From NCBI RefSeq assembly GCF_001570585.1, contig NZ_BBXF01000002.1, positions 620,001 to 684,000 on the forward strand: a DNA stretch of 64,000 nt. Direction: 5' to 3'. The DNA is from Herbidospora daliensis (GTDB taxonomy: Bacteria; Actinomycetota; Actinomycetes; Streptosporangiales; Streptosporangiaceae). This document shows positions 50,464 to 59,526 of this stretch, piece by piece. Under the pieces are notes generated by a model. The model ran no database searches. It worked only from the letters and a program-made list of their open reading frames with translations, and had not been told where the DNA came from. Position 1 is the first letter of the stretch. Each line of letters begins with the position of its first letter. A program made the translations under genes and the position numbers.

Positions 50464-52498
50464 TCAGGAACCCCACGAACGCCGCCGTCAGCGCGCCGAT
50501 CAACCCGGCCCGCAGCTCCGGGGCCTGCTCGTAGGCCACGCTCAGCGCGGCGACCTTCATCTCGCGCGGCCGGGCCAGCACGAGGAACAGGAACGCCACC
50601 GCGACCAGCGAGAGCAGGGTCAGCGGCCAGTTGCCCAGGGTGCCGAGCATCGCGCCGAGCTTGCGCGCCAGCACCCCGCCGGCCTCGCCGTCGATGACCT
50701 GCTGGACGAACGCGCCCAGGTGGGTGCGCTGCTCGGCCGGTCTCGACCAGTCGGCCAGCGCGATCGCCGTGATGAGCGCCGCGCCGCCGACGGCGATCAG
50801 GGCCAGCCGGGTCACCGACACCCGCAGGCCCGCCAGGAGCAGCAGGAACACCGCGAAACCGAGCACGAACGACGGCACCCCGCCGAAGTCGGCCCCCCAG
50901 GAGGGCCAGCCGTCGGCGGCGATGGCGAGCAGGCCGTACAGGCCGCAGAAGACGAACGCGGGCCCGCGGCGGCGGATGAAGTGCGCGGCGGCGGCCAGGA
51001 ACAGGATCGTGCCGGTCGAGTAGACGGCGAAGGCCATGTTGCCGAAGCCGTAGAACCGGCCGCCGGTGACGGGCTCGTAGCCGGTGACCGCGTTGACCTG
51101 CAGGTGCGAGCCGGTCATGACGTCGAGCAGCAGCGCGACCGACGACACGCCCGCCACCACGCCCAGCGGCCCGAGCACGTCGCGCCGCCACGGACCCGCG
51201 AACGCGACCCCCGCGATGAGCAGGGCGAAGCCGAGGATCGTGCCGACCAGCGCGGGCATCGGATGGGCGACGCTCCACCACGGCACGAGCTGCGCCAGGA
51301 AGGTCGAGATCGGCACCGCGCCGCTGATCACGCCGACGATCATCATGGCCCGCCCGGCGCCCGCGACCTGACGGCGCATGATGTACGACGCGACGGCGTA
51401 GAAGAGCACCTGGATCATGACCAACGCGAAGAAGAACGGCTCCCGCACGTCCCTGAGAACCTGGCTGGCAAGATCGTCGTCGGCGAGGGCCTGCGGATCG
51501 GCGGGCGCGGTCGTGGACGTCCAGGCGCGGCCCACGACGCCGTCGGGGACGGGCAGGCCGAGGGCGGTCAGCGCGGTCGCGGTCAGGTCGGTGATGGTGA
51601 CCAGGCCGACCTGCCGGGTCGACGACGCGGTCAGCAGCCCCGTCCCGAACCCGGGACCCTTGGCCATGGCGACGTGCAGGTGCGCGCCGGGACGGGCGTC
51701 GGAGATGCCGCCGACCAGGATCGTGGCCCCGGCGGGGACCTTGGCGAGGATGGCCCCCACGGTCGCGTCGGCGGCGGCGACGGCCTGGTCGCGTCCGCGG
51801 TCGCTCAGTCCGGCGGCGAGCCAGGCGTCGGAGATCTCCGGGGCCTCGGTGACGATGAGCTGGTAGCCGGCGGGGTCGAGATCGGCGATGCTCTCGAACC
51901 AGCTGGTGGCGGCTCCGGACCGGTCGGCGGCGGCCAGCAGCGCCCCCCGGCCCACCGCGACGGTCTGGCCGCCCGCGTCCTTCACCGCCTGGCCCAGGGT
52001 GCCGATCCCGGCCTGGAACGACGAGTCCTCCTGGAGCGCGAGGAGCGCCGGCCAGTCGGGCACCTCCCTGCCCCGGGGTTCGACAGGCGGCGCGCAACCC
52101 GGCGAGGCGGCCCGCTGCCCGGCCGAGACGGTCAGCCAGCCCGCGACCGGGCACGTGACACCCCGGCCTTCGAGCGGGACCGCGCGGGTCGAGAGCGAGG
52201 CGTTCGCGGAGCCTTCGGCGAGCTTCCACAGGTTGGGCGTTCCCGAGGGGCTGAGGTCGGCCCACTCCAGACCGGGGACCCCGATGATCACCACCTGGCC
52301 CTGGGGCGCGGCGAGCGCGGTTCCCGGCAGGCAGAAGGCCCCGGCGAAGAAGGCGACGAACAGAACCCAGACGATCCGGTGGATCAGCGGTCGCCTCCTG
52401 GCCCGGATCGTTGCTGTGTGACTCTTCAGAAGGGCGTGGTCGCCTGCGGTGTCCGGAGCGGGTCCCCGTGCGGCCTCGATTGTGGAGGGGTCGTGCAC
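50336..52498 (-). CDS. Large membrane protein with alkaline-phosphatase-like extracytoplasmic domain
   Basis: A 720-residue protein: signal-anchor helix (about 40-60), a domain of about 260 residues beginning GQVVIIGVPGLEWADLSPSGTPNLWKLAEGSA (an alkaline phosphatase superfamily-like strand and metal-ligand pattern, with WLTVSAGQRA and a later ILVGGISDARPG), then about ten helices (360-700). It resembles sugar/phospholipid-head-group transferases in overall plan, but the catalytic Thr/Ser is not obvious. GGAGACC precedes the GTG. It sits between two GT-C genes, so a cell-envelope role is likely. Confidence 0.72.
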   Translation of the reverse strand: MHDPSTIEAARGPAPDTAGDHALLKSHTATIRARRRPLIHRIVWVLFVAFFAGAFCLPGTALAAPQGQVVIIGVPGLEWADLSPSGTPNLWKLAEGSANASLSTRAVPLEGRGVTCPVAGWLTVSAGQRAASPGCAPPVEPRGREVPDWPALLALQEDSSFQAGIGTLGQAVKDAGGQTVAVGRGALLAAADRSGAATSWFESIADLDPAGYQLIVTEAPEISDAWLAAGLSDRGRDQAVAAADATVGAILAKVPAGATILVGGISDARPGAHLHVAMAKGPGFGTGLLTASSTRQVGLVTITDLTATALTALGLPVPDGVVGRAWTSTTAPADPQALADDDLASQVLRDVREPFFFALVMIQVLFYAVASYIMRRQVAGAGRAMMIVGVISGAVPISTFLAQLVPWWSVAHPMPALVGTILGFALLIAGVAFAGPWRRDVLGPLGVVAGVSSVALLLDVMTGSHLQVNAVTGYEPVTGGRFYGFGNMAFAVYSTGTILFLAAAAHFIRRRGPAFVFCGLYGLLAIAADGWPSWGADFGGVPSFVLGFAVFLLLLAGLRVSVTRLALIAVGGAALITAIALADWSRPAEQRTHLGAFVQQVIDGEAGGVLARKLGAMLGTLGNWPLTLLSLVAVAFLFLVLARPREMKVAALSVAYEQAPELRAGLIGALTAAFVGFLINDSGIAIPAMALTVAVPLTLAAAVRAETPPPRAAPTERAQT

Positions 52499-52551
52499 AG
52501 GGTCTCCTTCCCCGCGGTCGGTCGGCGGGCTAAACGGTAGCCTGCCTGGTC

Positions 52552-53709
52552 GTGGGAAGCGTTGCGCGGAGTCGGACGAGCTGGTGGCCGCTGGCGGGCC
52601 TGCTGCTGGTGGTGGCCGCGGCCGCGCCGCTGGTGCACTACTGGCTGACCAACCCCGACGACCAGCGGCTCGTCGACCTCGACGTCTACCGCCTCGGCGG
52701 GCAGGCGCTGCTCGACGGGCTGCCCGTCTACGGGGTGGTCACCCCGGCGCCGCAGCTGCTGCCGTTCACCTATCCGCCGATCGCGGCCATGTTCGCGGTG
52801 CCGCTCGCGCTGCTGTCGTGGCCGGTGCTCCAGTGGGTCTGGACGGCGGCCATCGTCGCGACGCTCGTCGCCGTCGTCTGGGTGGCCTTTCCCGAGCAGC
52901 GGAAATGGTTGCCGCTGGTCACGATCGCGTGCCTTTACCTGATGCCCATCCGCGACCAGATCAGGTTCGGTCAGGTCGATCTGTTCCTCGTCGCGTTGTG
53001 CCTGTTCGACGTCGTGGTCAAACGCCCCTGGTGGCCGCGCGGCATTCTCATCGGCATCGCGACGGCGGTGAAGCTCACGCCCGGCGTGTTTCTCATCCTC
53101 TTGCTGCTGGTGGCGTGGCGGAAGCCGTACCGGAATGAGGAAATGAAAACGTTCCTCACGGCCTCGGGAACGGCGGCCGTCCTGACGGTCATTCCGTTTC
53201 TGGTGATTCCGCGGGACGCCGTCGACTTCTGGTTCGGGGCGCTGCTCGATTCGGAAAGGCTCGGGGCCAATACGGCGACCACGAATCAGTCGATGCGCGG
53301 GATGCTGCTGCGCCTCTACTGGCCCGATGCGCTGACCACCGTGCTCTGGCTCGCCGCCGTCGCCTTTATCGGCTGGTACGGCTTCCGCGCCGCCTGCCGC
53401 CATTACCTCGACGGCGACCTGCTGACCGCGACGGCGCTCACCGGTTTGATGGCGGTGCTGCTTTCGCCCGTCGCCTGGATTCACCATCTCGCCTGGATCG
53501 TGGTCGTGCTGGCGGCGCTGCCGGAACTCCGGCAGAAGGCGGTCGCCTGGGTCTATTACGTGCTGCCGATCCCCTGGTGGGGGGCCTACATCAAGATGTG
53601 GGAGATCCCCGTGTTGTCGCCGACGCTGGGGAAGATCGTGCAGAACGCGTTCGGGCTCGGGGCCGTCGCCCTGGTGTTCATCCTTGCCCGAACCCGGGCG
53701 AAACCGTGA
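52552..53709 (+). CDS. GT87 (DUF2029) polyprenol-phosphate mannosyltransferase-like protein
   Basis: A 385-residue protein with about ten helices. The first loop has DLDVYRLGGQALLDGLPVYG and LPFTYPPIAAMFAVPL (GT-C Asp motif and YPP), then IRDQIRFGQVDLFLVALCL, hallmarks of DUF2029/PimE-type transferases that add mannose to phosphatidylinositol mannosides. TAGCCT is 8 nt before the GTG. Related to the GT-C gene two loci upstream. Confidence 0.9.
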   Translation: MGSVARSRTSWWPLAGLLLVVAAAAPLVHYWLTNPDDQRLVDLDVYRLGGQALLDGLPVYGVVTPAPQLLPFTYPPIAAMFAVPLALLSWPVLQWVWTAAIVATLVAVVWVAFPEQRKWLPLVTIACLYLMPIRDQIRFGQVDLFLVALCLFDVVVKRPWWPRGILIGIATAVKLTPGVFLILLLLVAWRKPYRNEEMKTFLTASGTAAVLTVIPFLVIPRDAVDFWFGALLDSERLGANTATTNQSMRGMLLRLYWPDALTTVLWLAAVAFIGWYGFRAACRHYLDGDLLTATALTGLMAVLLSPVAWIHHLAWIVVVLAALPELRQKAVAWVYYVLPIPWWGAYIKMWEIPVLSPTLGKIVQNAFGLGAVALVFILARTRAKP

Positions 53710-53731
53710 CCGCGCCATTACGCTCGGTCGC

Positions 53732-54190
53732 GTGCTGGTTACCGCTTTCGTGATCGTCGGGCTGCTCGCCGGGTTCACCGGGGTCGTCATAGGGCTCTAT
53801 TCGCTGCGCAACGCGCGGGCCGCCGTCCAAGACTGCCTCGACGTGCTGGCCAGGCGGGCGGCGGTCGAGGGGGTCGTCGACACCAAGGCGATCCGCGACG
53901 TCGCCGTCTTCCGCTACGACGCCCTGGAGGAGATGACCGGGCGGTTGTCGTTCTCGGTCGCGCTGATCAACGGGCTGGGCGACGGGATCGTGCTCACGTC
54001 CATCAACGGGCGGACCGAAACCCGCACCTACGTCAGGGCCCTAAGGGGCGGCAAGGGGCTCCAGCCGCTCTCTCCGGAGGAGGAGCAGGCGGTGCGGGCC
54101 GCGCGGCTCGGCCTGGGGCCCGAAGTCGAGGCCGCCGACGGTGACCTGCTGCGACCCGCCGGAGGGCTCTGGAGCAACTCCGCCCGCTGA
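53732..54190 (+). CDS. DUF4446 family protein
   Basis: A 152-residue protein: N-terminal helix (about 3-23), then the typical IRDVAVFRYDALEEMTGRLSFSVALINGLGDGIVLTSINGRTETRTYVRALRGG. Conserved in many Gram-positives but without known function. TACGCT lies 7 nt before the GTG, which fixes the start. A hairpin with a T run follows. Confidence 0.92.
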   Translation: MLVTAFVIVGLLAGFTGVVIGLYSLRNARAAVQDCLDVLARRAAVEGVVDTKAIRDVAVFRYDALEEMTGRLSFSVALINGLGDGIVLTSINGRTETRTYVRALRGGKGLQPLSPEEEQAVRAARLGLGPEVEAADGDLLRPAGGLWSNSAR

Positions 54191-54219
54191 GCTCGCCTGT
54201 CTCCTGGCGGATTCATGGC

Positions 54220-54258
54220 GGAGACACGGCCAACCTGCGGTCGTCTGTGTCTCCTTTT
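54220..54258 (+). terminator. Terminator after the DUF4446 gene
   Basis: An 8-bp stem (GGAGACAC at 54220-54227 with GTGTCTCC at 54247-54254), 19-nt loop, then TTTT. Confidence 0.7.
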
Positions 54259-54296
54259 CCGCATACACCACCCCCGCCTGTGGCTAACCTGGTGTT

Positions 54297-55223
54297 ATGT
54301 CAAAGCTCGCCTATCTGGGCCCCGAGGGCACCTTCTGTGAGGCCGCCCTTCGTGAACTGGCGCCCGAGGCCGAGCGCCTGCCGTGCGCCAACGTGAGGGC
54401 CGCGCTCGACGCGGTCCGCAAGGGTGAGGCCGAAGGGGCCGTCGTGCCCCTCGAGAACTCGCTCGAAGGCGGCATCGCCCAGACGCTCGACGAGCTCGCT
54501 TGGGGGCAGCCGCTGCTGATCGTCGCGGAACTGTTGCTGCCGGTCGAGTTCTCCCTTCTCGTCCGTCCGGGCACCGAGATGCGGCAGATCAAGCGCATCT
54601 TCACCCACCCCGCCGCGCACACCCAGTGCCGCGACTTCATCGACCGGGAGATCCCGGGCGCCGTGGTCGTCCACGCCTCCTCGACCGCCGGCGCGGCCCA
54701 GGAGATCGCCAACCCCGAGTCCCCCTACGACGCCGCCATCGGGCCGGCCATCGCGGGTGAGATCTACGAACTGACCGAGCTGGCCTCCGACATCGGCGAC
54801 CGCAACGACACGGTGACCCGGTTCGTCCGGGTCGCGCCCCCCGGGACGCTGCCCGAGCCGACCGGCGCCGACCGTTCGTCGATGGTGGCTTTCCTGCGCG
54901 ACGACCACGCGGGCGCGCTGCTGGAGATGCTCTCCGAGTTCTCGGTACGCGGCGTCAACCTGACCCGCATCGAGTCGCGGCCGACCGGTGACGGCATCGG
55001 CAGCTACTTCTTCCACTTCGACTGCGAGGGGCACATCGCCGAGGCGCGGGTCGGAGAGGCGATCTCGGGGCTCCACCGCATCTCCGGCGATCTGCGCTTC
55101 CTCGGGAGCTACCCCCGGGCCGACAAGGTGCCGACGCAGGTCAAGCGCGGCACGGCCGACCCCGATTTCGCCGAGGCCGCCGGGTGGCTAAGCCGAATGC
55201 GGGCAGGCTCCGTGCAACGGTAG
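54297..55223 (+). CDS. pheA: Prephenate dehydratase
   Basis: A 308-residue enzyme that makes phenylpyruvate. Catalytic domain about 1-185 ([25 protein letters not shown], and NDTVTRF with the essential Thr) and a C-terminal ACT domain (about 200-280, [24 protein letters not shown]) for Phe feedback control. TAACCT lies 6 nt before the ATG (leaderless). serS follows 10 bp later, as in many actinobacteria. Confidence 0.96.
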   Translation: MSKLAYLGPEGTFCEAALRELAPEAERLPCANVRAALDAVRKGEAEGAVVPLENSLEGGIAQTLDELAWGQPLLIVAELLLPVEFSLLVRPGTEMRQIKRIFTHPAAHTQCRDFIDREIPGAVVVHASSTAGAAQEIANPESPYDAAIGPAIAGEIYELTELASDIGDRNDTVTRFVRVAPPGTLPEPTGADRSSMVAFLRDDHAGALLEMLSEFSVRGVNLTRIESRPTGDGIGSYFFHFDCEGHIAEARVGEAISGLHRISGDLRFLGSYPRADKVPTQVKRGTADPDFAEAAGWLSRMRAGSVQR

Positions 55224-55233
55224 CGTTTGCCTT

Positions 55234-56496
55234 GTGATTGACCTGCGAACCCTACGCGAAGATCCCGACCGGCTGCGCGCCTCGCAGCGCGCCCGCGGGG
55301 AGGACGACACCGTCGTCGACACGCTGCTCTCCCTCGACGAGCGTCGTCGCAGTGCGCTGGGCTCCTTCGAGTCCCTGCGCGCCGAGCAGAAGAACGTGGG
55401 CAAGTCGGTCTCCAAGGCGTCCGGCGACGAGCGGCAGGCGCTGCTCGACCGGGCGAAGGATCTCGCGGCGCAGGTGAAGGCGGCCGAGGCGGAGGCCGAG
55501 CAGCTCGGCGCCGAACTCGAGGCCATGACGATGGCGGTGCCCAACATCGTCGACCCGGCCGCGCCCGTCGGCGGCGAGGACGACTACGTCGTCCTCGACC
55601 ACGTGGGCACCCCCAGGGAGTTCGACTTCACCCCACGCGACCACCTTGAGCTGGGCGAACTGCTCGGCGCGATCGACATGGAGCGGGGCGCCAAGGTCTC
55701 GGGCTCGCGCTTCTTCTTCCTGCGCGGCGCCGGGGCCCGGCTCCAGCTCGGGCTGCTCAACATGGCCATGCAGCAGGCCGTCGAGGCCGGCTTCGTGCCG
55801 ATGATCACCCCGGTGCTGGTCAAGCCCGAGTCGATGCAGGGCACCGGCTTCACGATCGCCCACGACAGCGAGATCTACCGGCTGCCCGAAGACGACCTCT
55901 ACCTGGTCGGCACCTCCGAGGTGCCGCTCGCGGCCTACCACGCCGACGAGATCCTCGACGGCTCCCAGCTGCCCTACCGCTACGCCGGCTGGTCGTCGTG
56001 CTTCCGCCGGGAGGCCGGGTCGTACGGGAAGGACACCCGCGGCATCATCCGGGTGCACCAGTTCGACAAGGTCGAGATGTTCTCCTACTGCAAGCCGGAG
56101 GATTCGGCCGAGGAGCACCAGCGGCTGCTCGCGTGGGAGAAGCAGATGCTCGACAAGTGCGAGCTGCCCTACCGCGTCATCGACACCGCCGCCGGCGACC
56201 TCGGCATGTCGGCCGCCCGCAAGTTCGACTGCGAGGGCTGGATCCCCAGCCAGGGGCGTTACCGCGAACTCACCTCGACCTCGAACTGCACCGAGTTCCA
56301 GGCCCGCCGCCTCAAGGTGCGTTTCCGCGACGAAGACGGCAAGCCTCGCGTGGTGTCGACGCTGAACGGCACACTCGCGACCACCAGATGGATTGTGGCG
56401 ATTCTCGAGAACCACCAGCAGGCCGACGGTTCGGTCGTGGTTCCCAAGGCGCTGCGGCCCTTTGTGGGGCTCGACGTTCTCGAACCCGTCAAATAA
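55234..56496 (+). CDS. serS: Seryl-tRNA synthetase
   Basis: A 420-residue class II synthetase: N-terminal coiled-coil arm (about 1-110), motif 2 (about 250-270, [17 protein letters not shown]) and motif 3 ([14 protein letters not shown]). Attaches Ser to tRNA-Ser, one of which is encoded in this window. TAGCGT, formed partly by the pheA stop, lies 7 nt before the GTG, so it may have its own leaderless promoter. Confidence 0.97.
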   Translation: MIDLRTLREDPDRLRASQRARGEDDTVVDTLLSLDERRRSALGSFESLRAEQKNVGKSVSKASGDERQALLDRAKDLAAQVKAAEAEAEQLGAELEAMTMAVPNIVDPAAPVGGEDDYVVLDHVGTPREFDFTPRDHLELGELLGAIDMERGAKVSGSRFFFLRGAGARLQLGLLNMAMQQAVEAGFVPMITPVLVKPESMQGTGFTIAHDSEIYRLPEDDLYLVGTSEVPLAAYHADEILDGSQLPYRYAGWSSCFRREAGSYGKDTRGIIRVHQFDKVEMFSYCKPEDSAEEHQRLLAWEKQMLDKCELPYRVIDTAAGDLGMSAARKFDCEGWIPSQGRYRELTSTSNCTEFQARRLKVRFRDEDGKPRVVSTLNGTLATTRWIVAILENHQQADGSVVVPKALRPFVGLDVLEPVK

Positions 56497-56501
56497 CACG
56501 A

Positions 56502-56541
56502 CGAAGGCCGGGGTTCTTCTTTCGAAGAGCCCCGGCCTTCG
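56502..56541. terminator. Bidirectional terminator between serS and the cold-shock gene
   Basis: A nearly perfect 18-bp stem (56502-56519 with 56524-56541, one G-T pair) with a 4-nt loop TTTC. Confidence 0.92.
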
Positions 56542-56555
56542 CCGTTGTCAGTGGT

Positions 56556-56759
56556 CTAGAGGGCGCGGACCTGCGAGGCCTGCGGACCCTTCGGGCCCTC
56601 GGTGACCTCGAACTCCACCCGCTGGCCGTCTTCCAGGTTCCGGTAACCGGAACCGGTGATGGCCGAGAAGTGCACGAACACGTCCGGCGCGCCGCCGTCC
56701 GGGGCGATGAAGCCGAAGCCCTTTTCAGCGTTGAACCACTTGACGGTTCCCTGAGCCAT
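56556..56759 (-). CDS. cspA: Cold-shock protein
   Basis: A 67-residue single-OB-fold RNA chaperone: [20 protein letters not shown] (RNP1) and DVFVHFSAI (RNP2). GGGAG precedes the ATG. The gap of 240 bp to the divergent HAD gene leaves room for a long 5' leader, which cold-shock genes often have, though no known cold box is visible. Confidence 0.96.
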   Translation of the reverse strand: MAQGTVKWFNAEKGFGFIAPDGGAPDVFVHFSAITGSGYRNLEDGQRVEFEVTEGPKGPQASQVRAL

Positions 56760-56999
56760 TAACGCTCTCCCTAAGGAAGTGAATCTTGGGGCACACACCT
56801 CGTGAGCCCCGGTGTGTCGCACAGCTCCCCGGGTGGCTCATAACAGTCAAGCTGGTTTTCGCTAGCGGGAACAGCTAATACAACGCGTTCACATCTAACA
56901 CTATGTCGACCCCCCGGTGTTCCAAGTCCGGGGGAGAATTCTTGTCCTGAGATCCCCCTGACCGGGGCGTCTCGGGGACAGGGCAAACTGGGAGCTGTT
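56760..56999. other. Divergent promoter region between cspA and the HAD gene
   Basis: 240 bp without a gene. It is less GC-rich than its surroundings (CTAATACAACGCGTTCACATC around 56875) and probably holds the cspA promoter and 5' leader. TTGACT on the minus strand near 56851 is a candidate -35. A GGGAG ribosome site for the HAD gene is at its right end. No riboswitch is recognised. Confidence 0.4.
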
Positions 57000-57809
57000 A
57001 TGGCCCCACCGCGCCTCATCGCCACCGACCTCGACGGCACCGCTCTGCGCTCCGACGGCACCATCTCGGCCCGCACCGCCGCCGCCTTCGCCTCCGTCGA
57101 GGACTCCGGGGCGACCCTGGTCTTCGTCACCGCCCGCCCGCCCCGCTGGATGACGACCGTCTCCCACGTCGTCAACCACCGAGGGCTGGCCATCTGCGCC
57201 AACGGCGCGCTCCTTTACGACCTGCACACCGAGTCGATCGCCGACGCCCACCTGATGCCGTCAGAGGTGGTGGCCGAAACGGTCGACCTGCTGCGGGCCG
57301 CCGTGCCTTCGCTGGCCTTTTCCGTCGAGTACGAGGACGGCTACGCCTACGAGGGCGATTTCCCCCTGGGCGGCTGGGACCTGCGTTTCGGCGACGGCCG
57401 GCCGCCCGTTCCCTCGGTCCTCGGCCGTTCGTGCGCGAAGCTGCTCGCCTACCACGACACGATGGACGCCGACGATCTCTACGAGCAGGTCGTGGCGTTG
57501 GTCGGGGGCCTGGTGACGCCCACGCACTCGAGCGGACGGGCGCTGATCGAGATGAGCGCACTGGGGGTGACCAAGGCGACCGCCCTGGCCCGCTTCGCCG
57601 AACGCAACGGGATCGCGCCCGGGGAGGCGGCGGCGTTCGGCGACATGCCCAACGACCTGCCGATGCTGAGCTGGGCGGGCACGTCGTACGGGGTCGCCAA
57701 CGCCCATCCCGACGTGCTGGCGGCGGTCGACGAGGTGACGGCGGCCAACGACGACGACGGGGTGGCCTTGGTCCTCGAACGCCTGTATGGGGGCGCTTCG
57801 GCGGCCTGA
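57000..57809 (+). CDS. HAD-superfamily hydrolase (Cof-type)
   Basis: A 269-residue phosphatase: motif I DLDGTALRSDG, motif II FVTARPP, the C2B cap, motif III with Lys in LGVTKATAL, and motif IV FGDMPNDLPMLSWAG. Cof-type HADs act on sugar phosphates, FMN or pyridoxal phosphate; the substrate is unknown. GGGAG 6 nt upstream of the ATG. Confidence 0.93.
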   Translation: MAPPRLIATDLDGTALRSDGTISARTAAAFASVEDSGATLVFVTARPPRWMTTVSHVVNHRGLAICANGALLYDLHTESIADAHLMPSEVVAETVDLLRAAVPSLAFSVEYEDGYAYEGDFPLGGWDLRFGDGRPPVPSVLGRSCAKLLAYHDTMDADDLYEQVVALVGGLVTPTHSSGRALIEMSALGVTKATALARFAERNGIAPGEAAAFGDMPNDLPMLSWAGTSYGVANAHPDVLAAVDEVTAANDDDGVALVLERLYGGASAA

Positions 57810-57893
57810 GGGCGCATGGTCCGGTCGTGGGCAGGTGGTTCCTGCTTCGCCGGCACCCTTGGGGCGGGCGATGTCACGAGATTTCGCCCGATC

Positions 57894-57931
57894 TCGTGTT
57901 CGGGCTGGGGGGTCGCCCAGCCCGTACACGA
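57894..57931. terminator. Bidirectional terminator between the HAD gene and bpa
   Basis: A 15-bp stem (TCGTGT-CGGGCTGGG with CCCAGCCCG-ACACGA, one T-T mismatch) and a 6-nt loop, between two convergent stop codons. Confidence 0.82.
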
Positions 57932-57936
57932 AAGGC

Positions 57937-58446
57937 TTAGAGGTAGGGGCCTGAGGCGCCGCGGCCGGGGTCGTCCTGGCCGCCCTGCTGGGAGAAGCCG
58001 CCCGGGAGGGCGCGGCGCATCTGCTCCAGCTGGGCGCGGGCCGCCATCTGCTGGGCGAACAGGGTGGTCTGGATGCCGTGGAAGAGGCCTTCGAGCCAGC
58101 CGACCAGCTGGGCGTGGGCGACGCGGAGCTCGGCCTCGCTGGGCGGGGTGCCGTTGGCGTCGGTGAACGGGAGGGAGAGGCGCTCGAGTTCGTCGACGAG
58201 TTCGGGGGCCAGTCCGTCTTCGAGCTCCTTGATCGAACTCTGGTGGATCTCCATGAGACGCTTGCGGCTGGCCTCGTCGAGCGGGGCCGCGCGGACCTCT
58301 TCGAGGAGCTGGCGGATCATGCTGCCGATCCGCATCACCTTCGCGGGCTGTTCCACCAGGTCGGCGACCGACCGCTCCTCGCCGTCCGGGGCCTCTTCGC
58401 CTGCCGGAAGAACCACGATGTGTGGAGTGCTCTCGTCAGCGTTCAT
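57937..58446 (-). CDS. bpa: Bacterial proteasome activator Bpa
   Basis: A 169-residue helical protein close to Rv3780: VEQPAKVMRIGSMIRQLLEEVRAAPLDEASRKRL, IHQSSIKELEDGLAPEL and VGWLEGLFHGIQTTLFAQQMAARAQLEQMRR. It forms a dodecameric ring that opens the 20S proteasome without ATP. The C-terminus is SGPYL, in place of the mycobacterial GQYL, and keeps the HbYX-like Tyr-Leu that docks on the proteasome. Convergent with the HAD gene. Confidence 0.95.
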   Translation of the reverse strand: MNADESTPHIVVLPAGEEAPDGEERSVADLVEQPAKVMRIGSMIRQLLEEVRAAPLDEASRKRLMEIHQSSIKELEDGLAPELVDELERLSLPFTDANGTPPSEAELRVAHAQLVGWLEGLFHGIQTTLFAQQMAARAQLEQMRRALPGGFSQQGGQDDPGRGASGPYL

Positions 58447-58451
58447 GTCTC

Positions 58452-59411
58452 TCAACCTACTAGCAGGATCTTGCCGATGTGGTCGCCGGCTTCGAGCATG
58501 CGGTGGGCCTCCGCAGCGTGTTCCATCGGTATCTCAGCGTGGACGATCGGGTTGATCGCACCCGCGCTGACCAGCGGCCACACGCTGTCGGCCACGCCCC
58601 GGCAGATGGCGCCCTTCTCGTCGGGGGTGCGGCTGCGCAGGGCCGCGGCCATGACGGTCGCGCGCTTCTGCAGCAGGGCGGCGATGTCGAGCTCGCCCTT
58701 CGTGCCGCCTTGCATCCCGATGATGGCCAGTCGTCCGCCTTTGGCCAAGATCGCGACGTTGGGCTTCAGGTACTTGGCGCCCATGATGTCGAGGATGACG
58801 TCGGGGCGGTCATCTACGAGTACTTGGGAAAAATCTTCTTCTCGGTAGTTGATTCCTCTATCCGCGCCGAGCGTTAGGCATCGTTCGAGTTTCGCCTCCG
58901 AACCCGCCGTGACGATCACCCGCGACCCGAAGGCCTTGCCGAGCTGGATGGCCATCGTCCCGATGCCGCTGGCGCCGCCGTGGACGAGCAGGGTCTCGCC
59001 CTTGCGCAGGCGCGCGGCCATGAAGACGTTCGACCAGACCGTGCACGCCACCTCGGGCAGCGCGGCCGACTCGGCCAGCGAGGTGGGGGCGGGCATCACC
59101 TGCTGCCACGGAACTGCCACCTTTTCGGCATATCCGCCGCCGGCCAGCAGGGCGGTGACTTCGTCACCGACAGTGAGACTGTCGACACCCTCGCCGACTT
59201 CGGTGATCACCCCAGAACATTCCAACCCGGGAATTTCAGACGCGCCGGGCGGAGGCGAGTAGAGTCCTTGCCGCTGCAGGAGGTCGGCTCGATTCACGGC
59301 CGACGCCGTGATCTCAATCACCACCTCACCTCGGGCGGGGACGGGATCCGGCACCCCGCGCCACTCCAGGACCTCCGGTCCGCCGGGGCTTGAAATCACG
59401 ATCGCACGCAT
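58452..59411 (-). CDS. Quinone oxidoreductase (zeta-crystallin/PIG3 family, zinc-independent MDR)
   Basis: A 319-residue NADPH-dependent MDR enzyme: ITASAVNRADLLQRQGLYSPPPG, PGLECSGVITEVGEGV, and the Rossmann LVHGGASGIGTMAIQLGKAFG. The catalytic zinc ligands of alcohol dehydrogenases are absent. It reduces quinones or alkenals, often in stress. TACTTT lies 7 nt before the ATG (leaderless). The bpa start lies 5 bp after its stop, so they may be co-transcribed. Confidence 0.94.
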   Translation of the reverse strand: MRAIVISSPGGPEVLEWRGVPDPVPARGEVVIEITASAVNRADLLQRQGLYSPPPGASEIPGLECSGVITEVGEGVDSLTVGDEVTALLAGGGYAEKVAVPWQQVMPAPTSLAESAALPEVACTVWSNVFMAARLRKGETLLVHGGASGIGTMAIQLGKAFGSRVIVTAGSEAKLERCLTLGADRGINYREEDFSQVLVDDRPDVILDIMGAKYLKPNVAILAKGGRLAIIGMQGGTKGELDIAALLQKRATVMAAALRSRTPDEKGAICRGVADSVWPLVSAGAINPIVHAEIPMEHAAEAHRMLEAGDHIGKILLVG

Positions 59412-59526
59412 GTGACCTAAAGTAACCGAGCAGCCAACTCGACGGTTGGCCGCGTTCGCCTGTATACGGGGCGCTAATCTGCAATGTGTTTGCTGCCCCT
59501 TTAGCCCATCCCGAGGGGGAAACACG

